Shown: piece by piece, positions 1 through 5,557 of the stretch
Layout of the letters: each line of letters starts with the position of its first letter
Numbering within the stretch: position 1 is the stretch's first letter
DNA from: Oribacterium parvum
GTDB lineage: Bacteria; Bacillota; Clostridia; Lachnospirales; Lachnospiraceae
Length of the DNA: 8,101 bases
Assembly (NCBI GenBank): GCA_938022235.1
Contig: CALIEL010000199.1
Location: 1-8,101, forward strand
Direction: 5' to 3'
Notes under the pieces: generated by a model
The model's input: the letters and a program-made list of their open reading frames with translations, nothing else
What the model was told of the DNA's origin: nothing
Database searches by the model: none
Translations under genes and position numbers: made by a program

Positions 1-531
1 AATCACGCTATAATCATCCATTACCTCTCCAAGCCCTAAGATGCGGGGATTCTCCAGATATTCCTTCATATCCTCTGCGGAAAAGACAGCGCCGTTGTCG
101 TCAATCTCCGTGGAGGGGACACAGGAAGGAAGCATCACAAAGACATTGGCGGGACTTTTCTCGCTTTGTTGTAAAATGTAATCGACACCCTCTTTACCGG
201 AAACATTGCAGGCTTCATGGGGATCCACAATAAAGCAGGTGGTTCCCTTTAAAGCTGCCAGAGTGATTAATTCATGGGGAGTCACCATGGTGGATTCCGG
301 ATGCAAATGGGCATCTATAAAACCGGGAACCAGAAATTGTCCCTTGACATCGATTTCCTTCTTGCCCCGATATTCCCCGATTCCGGCGATATAGCCCCGG
401 GAAACAGCCACATCCCCGGAATAAATACTGCCGGTAAAAACATCCAGAATGCGGGCATTTTTCATAACCAGATCGGCTTCCTTTTCCTTTAAACAAACTT
501 TCGAGAGAATTGCTTGTAATCGATTATTCAT
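1..531 (-). CDS. ade: Adenine deaminase, N-terminal part (gene runs off the left edge)
   Basis: Only the first 177 codons are in the window; the frame is open to position 1. The protein would hydrolyse adenine to hypoxanthine and ammonia in the cytoplasm. It belongs to the amidohydrolase superfamily. Visible motifs are the metal-binding strand PGFIDAHLHPESTMVTP (about residues 69-85, His75 and His77), DPHEACNV (103-110), MLPSCVPST (133-141) and GLGEVMDD (167-173). This motif series is characteristic of bacterial Ade/AdeC rather than of Add-type adenosine deaminases. The ATG at 529-531 is preceded by AGGGGG seven bases upstream, which supports this start. It is transcribed away from the permease and guanine deaminase genes, so adenine and guanine deamination flank one regulatory region. 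The catalytic C-terminal half cannot be checked here. Confidence 0.93.
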   Translation of the reverse strand, partial: MNNRLQAILSKVCLKEKEADLVMKNARILDVFTGSIYSGDVAVSRGYIAGIGEYRGKKEIDVKGQFLVPGFIDAHLHPESTMVTPHELITLAALKGTTCFIVDPHEACNVSGKEGVDYILQQSEKSPANVFVMLPSCVPSTEIDDNGAVFSAEDMKEYLENPRILGLGEVMDDYSVI

Positions 532-814
532 ATTTATGCCCCCTATAAAAAATAACTAATAAATTAGCTTATTCGAAGAGTGTTATACTGATTATTGCAT
601 AAATTCGCCTTTTGCGCCATAAGATATTCGCCAAAACGATAAAAAACTCTCTCATTTTGATCCTGTGTTCCTATGCAAAATATCCAAGACGAAATGTATT
701 TATTGAGAAAAAGTGTAGAAATGAAAATATTTGGTGTTCTTTTACGAGACTTGATGTACAATCTCCTGTATAGCGAGTAAGTTTAGTAAGGGGTGTTTTT
801 GAAGGAAGGAGACA

Positions 815-841
815 TTGCAAAAGCAGCAAATGGAGTAAAAT
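815..841 (+). promoter_or_regulatory. Possible promoter of the permease-guaD-mocA cluster
   Basis: TTGCAA (815-820) and TAAAAT (836-841) match the sigma-A -35 and -10 boxes at four and five of six positions. The spacer is only 15 bp, shorter than the usual 16-18, so the call is weak. If used, transcription would begin near position 848, about 100 nt upstream of the permease start. The leader would then contain the small ORF at 863-880. Confidence 0.22.
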
Positions 842-862
842 AGAGGGCTAGGGAGGCAAAAC

Positions 863-880
863 ATGATTGAGGACGAGTAG
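863..880 (+). CDS. Possible five-residue upstream ORF (leader peptide) before the permease gene
   Basis: ATG-ATT-GAG-GAC-GAG-TAG would encode MIEDE. It is preceded at six bases by AGGGAGG (850-856), a ribosome binding site at least as good as that of the permease itself. It ends 66 nt before the permease ATG. ACATG (861-865), which overlaps its start codon, can pair with CATGT (884-888). GTAG inside that loop (877-880) can pair with CTAC (899-902), so translation of the small ORF could affect local folding. A chance ORF this short is not rare, and no homologue can be recognised. Confidence 0.25.
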   Translation: MIEDE

Positions 881-946
881 GAACATGTCGTGAAGTCACT
901 ACCCGTTTTCATATACAGTCTATTTTTTTTCATAGGGGGACGACAG

Positions 947-2305
947 ATGGAGAAATTTTTCAAACTGAAAGAAAAGAACACGGATGTAAAGACGGAGGTC
1001 ATTGCCGGAGTTACCAGCTTTATGACCATGGCGTACATCTTGGCGGTGAATCCCAGAATTCTTGGGGCTTCCGGAATGGATGCCGGATCTGTTTTTACAG
1101 CAACAGCCCTAGCCTCAGCCCTGGCCAGCTTCTTTATGGCAATTCTGGCAAACCTTCCCTTCGTACTTTCCGCAGGTATGGGACTGAATGCTTATTTTTC
1201 CTATACGGTGGTATTGGGAATGGGCTATAACTGGGAAACGGCTTTGGCAGCAGTTTTTGTGGAAGGTGTTATTTTTATCCTTCTTTCCTTGACCAATGTA
1301 CGAGAGGCAATATTCAATGCGATTCCTAAGAGCTTGAAAGTGGCTGTAGCTGTGGGAATTGGCTTTTTTATTACCTTTATCGGTTTTCAGAACGCCCACA
1401 TTGTTGTGGACGGGGCTACTCTGGTAACCCTCTTTTCTTTTAAGAAGTCTATCGAAGCGGGAAGCTTTGCTTCCGAGGGAATTACCGTGGTTCTGGCCTT
1501 AATCGGTGTACTGGTAACTTCTCTTTTGGTAGTAAAGAATATTAAAGGGCACATCTTAATCGGTATTATTGTTACCTGGGTTTTAGGTATTTTTTGTCAG
1601 TTGACCGGACTTTATGTTCCGAATCCCGAGGCAGGCTTTTACAGCTTGATTCCAAGCTCCCTGATTTCTGTACCCAGCTCTATTGCCCCCACCTTCTTTA
1701 AGATGGATTTGAGCAATGTGTTTTCTTTGAATTTCCTGGTAGTTGTTTTTGCTTTCCTTTTTGTGGATGTTTTTGATACCCTGGGAACCTTAATCGGTTG
1801 CGCATCCAAGGCGAATATGCTGGATGAAGAGGGAAAGCTGCCTGCTATTAAGGGCGCTCTTTTGGCGGATGCCTTAGGAACTACAGCAGGCGCTGTTTTG
1901 GGAACCTCCACTATTACGACCTTTGCGGAATCCGCATCCGGTATTGCAGAGGGAGGAAGATCCGGTTTGACAGCATTGGTGACGGCGGGACTCTTCCTGG
2001 TATCTCTATTCCTTTCTCCGATTTTCCTTGCTATTCCATCCTTTGCTACAGCACCGGCTTTGATTGTTGTAGGATTTTTCATGATGCAGCAGGTAACGAA
2101 GATTGATTGGGAAGACATGGTCAAGGCTATTCCCGCATTTATCTGTATCTGTGCTATGGGCTTTACCTATTCCATTTCCGAGGGAATTGCTTTCGGTATC
2201 ATCAGCTATACCGTGCTTCATCTTTTCACCGGAAAGTCCAAGGAGTTGACACCGCTGATGTATGTACTGTCGCTCATCTTTATTTTGAAGTACATCATGT
2301 TGTAA
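947..2305 (+). CDS. pbuG: NCS2-family purine permease, PbuG/AzgA type (guanine/hypoxanthine uptake)
   Basis: This 452-residue integral membrane protein would import purine bases by proton symport across the cytoplasmic membrane. It has about 12-14 hydrophobic segments, as expected for the nucleobase-cation-symport 2 fold. AzgA/PbuG-type signatures are the N-terminal TEVIAGVTSFMTMAYILAVNP (16-36), SAGMGLNAYFSY (75-86), FVDVFDTLGTLIG (272-284), and the ADALGTTAGAVLGTSTITTF stretch followed by ESASGIAEGGRSG (about 307-340). The acidic residues Asp273/Asp277 and Glu328 lie where family members place substrate-binding acids in TM8 and TM10. The length is normal. The start at 947 is chosen because AGGGGGA (934-940) lies six bases upstream and the family N-terminus begins there; an upstream GTG at 890 would add 19 atypical residues. 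Guanine deaminase follows after 21 bp, so the two are almost certainly co-transcribed. Substrate choice among guanine, hypoxanthine, xanthine and adenine cannot be settled from sequence. Confidence 0.93.
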   Translation: MEKFFKLKEKNTDVKTEVIAGVTSFMTMAYILAVNPRILGASGMDAGSVFTATALASALASFFMAILANLPFVLSAGMGLNAYFSYTVVLGMGYNWETALAAVFVEGVIFILLSLTNVREAIFNAIPKSLKVAVAVGIGFFITFIGFQNAHIVVDGATLVTLFSFKKSIEAGSFASEGITVVLALIGVLVTSLLVVKNIKGHILIGIIVTWVLGIFCQLTGLYVPNPEAGFYSLIPSSLISVPSSIAPTFFKMDLSNVFSLNFLVVVFAFLFVDVFDTLGTLIGCASKANMLDEEGKLPAIKGALLADALGTTAGAVLGTSTITTFAESASGIAEGGRSGLTALVTAGLFLVSLFLSPIFLAIPSFATAPALIVVGFFMMQQVTKIDWEDMVKAIPAFICICAMGFTYSISEGIAFGIISYTVLHLFTGKSKELTPLMYVLSLIFILKYIML

Positions 2306-2326
2306 GCTTCATATAAGGAGGAACCC

Positions 2327-3586
2327 ATGGAGTATTTGCTTCGAGGAGATATTTGTTACAGTGAGAATTTAAAGACCCTGATTTGTAAGGAAAATGCCTA
2401 TCTGCACATAAAGGATGGGTTATGCCAAGGGGTTTATGACAGTCTTCCTAAGGAGCTGTCTTCTGTGGAAATCAAGGATTATTCCGGAGATTTGATTCTT
2501 CCCGGTATGGTGGATCTCCACTTACATGCTCCTCAGTATGGTTTCCGGGGGACCAAGATGGACTTGGAGCTTTTGGATTGGTTGAATGTCAACACCTTCC
2601 CGGAGGAAGCCAAATATCAGAACTTGGACTATGCTGAAAGAGGCTATCAGGATTTTGTGGAGGACTTACGAGGAAGCGCCACCACCAGAGCGGTAATCTT
2701 TGCTACTCTTCACAAGGATGCTACCTTGCTTCTTATGAAGCTTTTGGAAGAGAGCGGGTTGGTTTCCTATGTGGGAAAGGTCAATATGGATCGAAATTCT
2801 CCGGAGTATTTAACGGAGCATACTGCGGAGGAATCCCTTAAAAACACCAAGGAATGGCTTTCGGAGATTCCTAAGGATTGGCAGAACTGTAAGCCGATTC
2901 TTACGCCGAGATTTACCCCTACCTGTTCGGATGCTTTGATGGAGGGTTTAGGAAAGCTGGCGAAGGAATACAAGCTTCCGGTGCAATCGCATTTGTCGGA
3001 AAATCTGGGAGAGATTGCCTGGGTAAAGGAGCTTTGTCCAGACGCAAAGCATTACGGAGATACCTATGACCGCTACGGTCTTTTGGAAAACAGCATCATG
3101 GCTCATTGCGTATATACGGAGGGAGAAGAGCTATCCGCCTTAAAGGCGAGGGGAACGATGATTTGCCATTGTCCCCAGTCCAACACGAACCTTTGTTCCG
3201 GAGCGGCTCCTATTCGCTATTTCTTAGAGGAAAATGTGAAGGTCGGCTTGGGAACGGATGTGGCCGGAGGAGCAAACCTCTCCATGCTAAGAGCCATCAC
3301 CGATGCCATTTCCGTATCAAAGCTTCGTTTCCGCCTCATGGATCAAAGCCTTTCCCCCCTTACCTTGGAAGAAGCCTTCTGCTTGGCAACTCTCTCAGGG
3401 GGAAGCTTTTTTGGAAAGGTGGGATCTTTTCTCCCCGGGTACGAAGGGGATGCTTTAGTCTTCCATGAAAAAAGAAGAAGTGTTCGAAAGCAAACGGTGA
3501 AGGAACGCTTGGAAGTGCTTTTGTATACCGGAGAAGAAAGTGCCCGCCTGCAGGCGAAATTCGTACAGGGCAGACAGCTTTTTTAA
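2327..3586 (+). CDS. guaD: Guanine deaminase
   Basis: This 419-residue cytoplasmic amidohydrolase would convert guanine to xanthine and ammonia. The zinc-site motifs appear in order: PGMVDLHLHAPQYGFRG (59-75; His65 and His67), SHLSEN (221-226; His222 and Glu225), MAHCV (258-262; His260) and GTDVAGG (309-315; Asp311). LTPRFTPTC (192-200) and CPQSNTNL (282-289) are also typical of the GuaD branch. Length and motif spacing match complete bacterial and animal guanine deaminases, so the gene looks intact. An AAGGAGG ribosome binding site (2315-2321) precedes the ATG by five bases. The gene sits 21 bp behind the purine permease, forming an uptake-and-deaminate pair. Its product, xanthine, is the expected substrate of the selenium-molybdenum hydroxylase implied by the neighbouring accessory genes. 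Confidence 0.95.
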   Translation: MEYLLRGDICYSENLKTLICKENAYLHIKDGLCQGVYDSLPKELSSVEIKDYSGDLILPGMVDLHLHAPQYGFRGTKMDLELLDWLNVNTFPEEAKYQNLDYAERGYQDFVEDLRGSATTRAVIFATLHKDATLLLMKLLEESGLVSYVGKVNMDRNSPEYLTEHTAEESLKNTKEWLSEIPKDWQNCKPILTPRFTPTCSDALMEGLGKLAKEYKLPVQSHLSENLGEIAWVKELCPDAKHYGDTYDRYGLLENSIMAHCVYTEGEELSALKARGTMICHCPQSNTNLCSGAAPIRYFLEENVKVGLGTDVAGGANLSMLRAITDAISVSKLRFRLMDQSLSPLTLEEAFCLATLSGGSFFGKVGSFLPGYEGDALVFHEKRRSVRKQTVKERLEVLLYTGEESARLQAKFVQGRQLF

Positions 3587-3667
3587 AGGATAAGAGCTTC
3601 TTTTGCGGAATAAGAGTTTTTTGGAAAAAGAAGATAGTTTTGCGTAGGTATAGGGAAGGAAGAGATA

Positions 3668-4369
3668 ATGAAACATTTGGGCTTTGTGGTGATGGCCTCA
3701 GGCTGGAGCAGACGCTTCGGAAAAAATAAATTATTGGAAAGAATAGCGGGAAAACCCATGATTTCCTATACCTTTCATACCTTATCCCATTTTTTCTATA
3801 ATTATCAGGCGGTGGGGTCTCTTTCTGAACGAATTCAGGACAGTGATGCTACGGTGCAGGAAAAAAAGAAACGGAGAAAGGGCGGGAAGATTGTTCTGGA
3901 GACGCCTTTGGTAGTGACTCGTTTTAAAGAGGTGGAACAGCTGGCCAAAGAAATGCATTTTTCCGTTTTGATGCATGAAGAGAGTGAACAGAGTGATACC
4001 ATTCGAGTGGCTCTTTCCTCGGAACAAGCCAAGTCCTGGGATGCCTGCATGTTTTTAACAGGGGATCAGCCCTTGCTTTCTGAGGAAAGCCTAAGAAATC
4101 TTGTGGATGCTTTTTCAGAGAATCCGGAGGAGCTTTACCGTTTGAGCTATCAGGGGGAAGGGGGGAATCCGGTGATTTTTCCAAAGAAGTACTTTGAAAA
4201 TCTGCGGAATTTAACCGGAGATCATGGTGGAGGTGTGCTTTTAAAATCCGGCATGATTTCGGTGGAAGAAATTCATAAGATTCCGGTGGAAAGAGAATTT
4301 GAGCTTTGGGATGTGGACACGGAAGAAGCTATTCTGAAGATGGAACAGCTTCTTCGGATGCGATTATAA
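3668..4369 (+). CDS. mocA: MocA/MobA-like nucleotidyltransferase (molybdenum cofactor maturation)
   Basis: The 233-residue protein has an NTP-transferase fold like MocA (YgfJ), which joins CMP to molybdopterin to make the cytosine-dinucleotide cofactor used by xanthine-dehydrogenase-type enzymes. Motifs are a glycine-rich nucleotide loop VVMASGWSRRFGKNKLL (7-23, where the family usually has LAAGxSxRMGxxKLL), SDTIRVAL (109-116), FLTGDQPLLS (129-138; metal-binding Asp133), GNPVIFP (166-172) and GDHGGGVLL (184-192). Residues about 48-78 form a longer-than-usual, lysine/arginine-rich insert (KKKRRKGGK near 66-74). The ribosome binding site is AGGGAAGGAAG (3652-3662). The gap after guaD is 81 bp with no clear promoter or strong terminator, so co-transcription with guaD is likely. 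MocA-like, YqeB and YqeC genes commonly travel together in SDMH loci, which favours MocA over a generic MobA. Whether it uses CTP is not visible in the sequence. Confidence 0.8.
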   Translation: MKHLGFVVMASGWSRRFGKNKLLERIAGKPMISYTFHTLSHFFYNYQAVGSLSERIQDSDATVQEKKKRRKGGKIVLETPLVVTRFKEVEQLAKEMHFSVLMHEESEQSDTIRVALSSEQAKSWDACMFLTGDQPLLSEESLRNLVDAFSENPEELYRLSYQGEGGNPVIFPKKYFENLRNLTGDHGGGVLLKSGMISVEEIHKIPVEREFELWDVDTEEAILKMEQLLRMRL

Positions 4370-4412
4370 AAAGGCAGCTTTAAACGAAACCCATATTTCA
4401 AAAAACGTATCT

Positions 4413-5303
4413 TTACAAAAGAAGTACTTCGGGATGAGCGGATCCTTCTTTTAAAGATCCGCCACAAACCATTTTCCCTAAGCCCTTTTGTAAGAAAAGA
4501 AGCAGTTCTTCTGCTTCTTTTTTTGTGAGACAATCCAGCTGATTCACAAAAAGGCAGTCCCCCAAGTTTTCTTTACGGAAAGCCTGCAAGAGAAGCTCCT
4601 TAGTCAGTAGAGTGTCGGGGGTTAAGGATGGAGTGAAAAAGTTTTGGAAAATTTCCACTCTGTGAATGACTTCAGAAATAGGTTTATGAAGGGCGGAAGC
4701 GCCGAACACAAGTACAGTTCTTTGGCTCTCCTTAGGGATCTCCGGCTCATTCCGGCCATGGGCTTTTCCGGGTAATCGTTTAGAGCCGTCCGCCTCCACC
4801 AAGACAAAGTCTGCCATTTGCTCAATGGCAGAGAAGGGCAGGGGGAAGGGGGAAAGCTTGCCATTTTTTTCCAGAGTTCCCAAGCATAGAATGGGGCTTT
4901 TAGACTTGTTCCATAGGGACAGAACTTTTCTTTGAAGGAGAACTTTCGAATTTTTCAAGGCCTCTTCTTGGGAGTGATTATCTTCATCGTAGCTTGGAGC
5001 ATTTATGTCGAGGATTGAAGCATTTATGTCGAGAATTGAAATATTCTCATCGGAGATTGAAACATTTTCATCCGAGAAACAGATATTTTCACAATGAGAA
5101 AAGGGGAGGATATGGGTGGAGGTGGTGAGAAGCACGGAGCCTTTCTGAGACAACTCCAGGGAGAGGGACTTTAATAGGCTGCTTTTTCCTCCGCTTCCAA
5201 TAATGGCGTTGACTCCTTTTTTTATGCCGAGAGCTTCCGACAGAGGAATCCGAATAAGTTTACTTTGCGGATTGTCATCGATTTGTCTTTGCTGTTTCGT
5301 CAA
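4413..5303 (-). CDS. yqeC: YqeC-family selenium-dependent molybdenum hydroxylase accessory protein
   Basis: From the chosen TTG start the protein has 296 residues. Family features are a P-loop-like IIGSGGKSSLL (34-44), LTTSTHI (59-65), LCLGTLEKNGKLSP (139-152), LVEADGSKRLPGKAH (168-182) and a late VNQLD (253-257). These match the YqeC family, a probable nucleotide-binding accessory of selenium-dependent molybdenum hydroxylases whose exact biochemical role is unknown. An insert at about 74-108 is built of heptad repeats and is not part of the expected fold. The TTG at 5301-5303 is chosen because AAAGGAG lies five bases upstream. The upstream in-frame TTG at 5339 has a poorer site and sits right at the predicted transcription start. 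The gene is convergent with mocA (43-bp gap) and divergent from yqeB, so it is transcribed alone here. Confidence 0.85.
   Translation of the reverse strand: MTKQQRQIDDNPQSKLIRIPLSEALGIKKGVNAIIGSGGKSSLLKSLSLELSQKGSVLLTTSTHILPFSHCENICFSDENVSISDENISILDINASILDINAPSYDEDNHSQEEALKNSKVLLQRKVLSLWNKSKSPILCLGTLEKNGKLSPFPLPFSAIEQMADFVLVEADGSKRLPGKAHGRNEPEIPKESQRTVLVFGASALHKPISEVIHRVEIFQNFFTPSLTPDTLLTKELLLQAFRKENLGDCLFVNQLDCLTKKEAEELLLFLQKGLGKMVCGGSLKEGSAHPEVLLL
4495..4524 (+). terminator. Intrinsic terminator for the plus-strand cluster, embedded antisense in yqeC
   Basis: AAAAGAAGCAG (4495-4505) and CTGCTTCTTTT (4511-4521) form a perfect 11-bp stem around the loop TTCTT. The 3' side of the stem runs into seven consecutive T residues (4518-4524). 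It lies about 125 nt past the mocA stop codon and has the correct polarity to end transcripts arriving from mocA. On the other strand it codes for part of the YqeC C-terminus (a KKEAEELLLFL stretch), so the signal doubles as coding sequence. Confidence 0.6.
4978..5100 (-). repeat. 21-bp tandem repeat inside yqeC coding a heptapeptide repeat
   Basis: Four clear 21-bp units occupy 4999-5019, 5020-5040, 5041-5061 and 5062-5082, with decayed units at 4978-4998 and about 5083-5100. The first two units differ at only one position. Because 21 is a multiple of three, the frame is kept. The encoded units, in order from the protein N-terminus, are ICFSDEN, VSISDEN, ISILDIN, ASILDIN and APSYDED (residues about 74-108). 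The near-identity of the last two clear units suggests recent duplication by slippage. Confidence 0.9.
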
Positions 5304-5308
5304 AATGT

Positions 5309-5315
5309 CTCCTTT
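5309..5315 (-). promoter_or_regulatory. Ribosome binding site that fixes the yqeC start
   Basis: AAAGGAG on the minus strand lies five bases upstream of the TTG at 5301-5303. The alternative TTG at 5339 has only AAAGGA at 11 bases. This spacing decides the shorter 296-residue product. Confidence 0.65.
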
Positions 5316-5344
5316 CTTGTGAAAACGGGTTTTGTTCAAGTGGC

Positions 5345-5373
5345 TTTCTATCCTTTTGTTTACGGTTTTTCAA
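5345..5373 (-). promoter_or_regulatory. Predicted yqeC promoter
   Basis: On the minus strand, TTGAAA (5368-5373) and TAGAAA (5345-5350) are separated by exactly 17 bp. They match the sigma-A boxes at five and four of six positions. The predicted start of transcription near 5338 gives a leader of about 35 nt and agrees with translation from the TTG at 5303. Confidence 0.45.
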
Positions 5374-5399
5374 AAAAACTATGCTCTTTTTAAGACTTA

Positions 5400-5408
5400 T
5401 GGTAGAAT
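5400..5408 (+). promoter_or_regulatory. Predicted extended -10 promoter for yqeB
   Basis: TGGTAGAAT matches the extended -10 form TGnTATAAT with one mismatch. No good -35 box lies 17 bp upstream, which extended -10 promoters can tolerate. A start near 5415 would give a leader of about 143 nt before the yqeB ATG. The leader carries a short ORF (5445-5480) and the repeated GTCTGATRAC (5420-5429 and 5487-5496). Confidence 0.35.
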
Positions 5409-5444
5409 CAAAACTCAAAGTCTGATAACGTGAGGATTTTTGTC

Positions 5445-5480
5445 ATGAAAGCTCTTACAGGAGTTTTTACAGCTCTATAA
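5445..5480 (+). CDS. Possible 11-residue upstream ORF in the yqeB leader
   Basis: ATG to TAA encodes MKALTGVFTAL. TGAGGA (5431-5436) lies eight bases upstream as a plausible ribosome binding site. The ORF ends 77 nt before the yqeB start. It contains a TTACAG direct repeat (5455-5460 and 5467-5472). No homologue is recognised, and an ORF of this length could be accidental. Confidence 0.2.
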   Translation: MKALTGVFTAL

Positions 5481-5557
5481 GTTCTTGTCTGATGACTTCA
5501 TTATAGGTGATATTTTCTTTTTTGCCAGAAGATTTGTTTTTCTGAAAGGAAGGTTTT

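Larger units (their letters stand above)
532..946. other. 415-bp divergent intergenic region between ade and the permease gene
   Basis: The region is AT-rich on the ade side and more purine-rich towards the permease. No convincing gene is seen in it. It should hold the promoters of both flanking transcripts. Visible elements are a short inverted repeat CTAAT-AA-ATTAG (556-567), a repeated ATTCGCC (603-609 and 626-632), a possible promoter for the permease cluster (815-841), a tiny ORF with a good ribosome binding site (863-880), and a T-run (923-930) just before the permease ribosome binding site. I looked for the conserved core of a guanine/xanthine-type purine riboswitch on both strands and did not find it. 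I saw no confident promoter for ade. Confidence 0.7.

Noticed and set aside
564..761. Minus-strand 65-codon ORF in the ade-permease gap
   Set aside because: It starts with TTG almost touching its purine-rich site, has AT-driven composition with no recognisable domain, and overlaps the region expected to hold the ade promoter.
890..946. GTG start at 890 for the permease, adding 19 residues
   Set aside because: There is no good ribosome binding site before 890. AGGGGGA is correctly spaced before the ATG at 947, and family members start at this point.
841..946. Purine (guanine-type) riboswitch before the permease
   Set aside because: CTACCC and AGTCTAT vaguely recall the conserved core, but the P2 and P3 hairpins with kissing loops and the closing P1 stem cannot be formed.
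742..1038. Minus-strand 98-codon ORF across the permease start
   Set aside because: It is antisense to the clearly coding permease N-terminus, and its hydrophobic residues reflect the complement of that region.
3587..3667. Terminator or promoter between guaD and mocA
   Set aside because: The gap has an imperfect repeat (GGATAAGAG and GGAATAAGAG) and T-runs, but no stable stem before the T-runs and no paired promoter boxes. Read-through is the simpler view.
4438..4462. GCGGATC/GATCCGC inverted repeat at the 3' end of yqeC as a terminator
   Set aside because: The 7-bp stem has an 11-nt loop and is not followed by a T-run on either strand. It encodes normal C-terminal residues.
5304..5339. Upstream TTG start at 5339 for yqeC (308 residues)
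   Set aside because: It coincides with the predicted transcription start and has a weaker ribosome binding site. The added 12 residues are mostly the translated ribosome-binding-site region.
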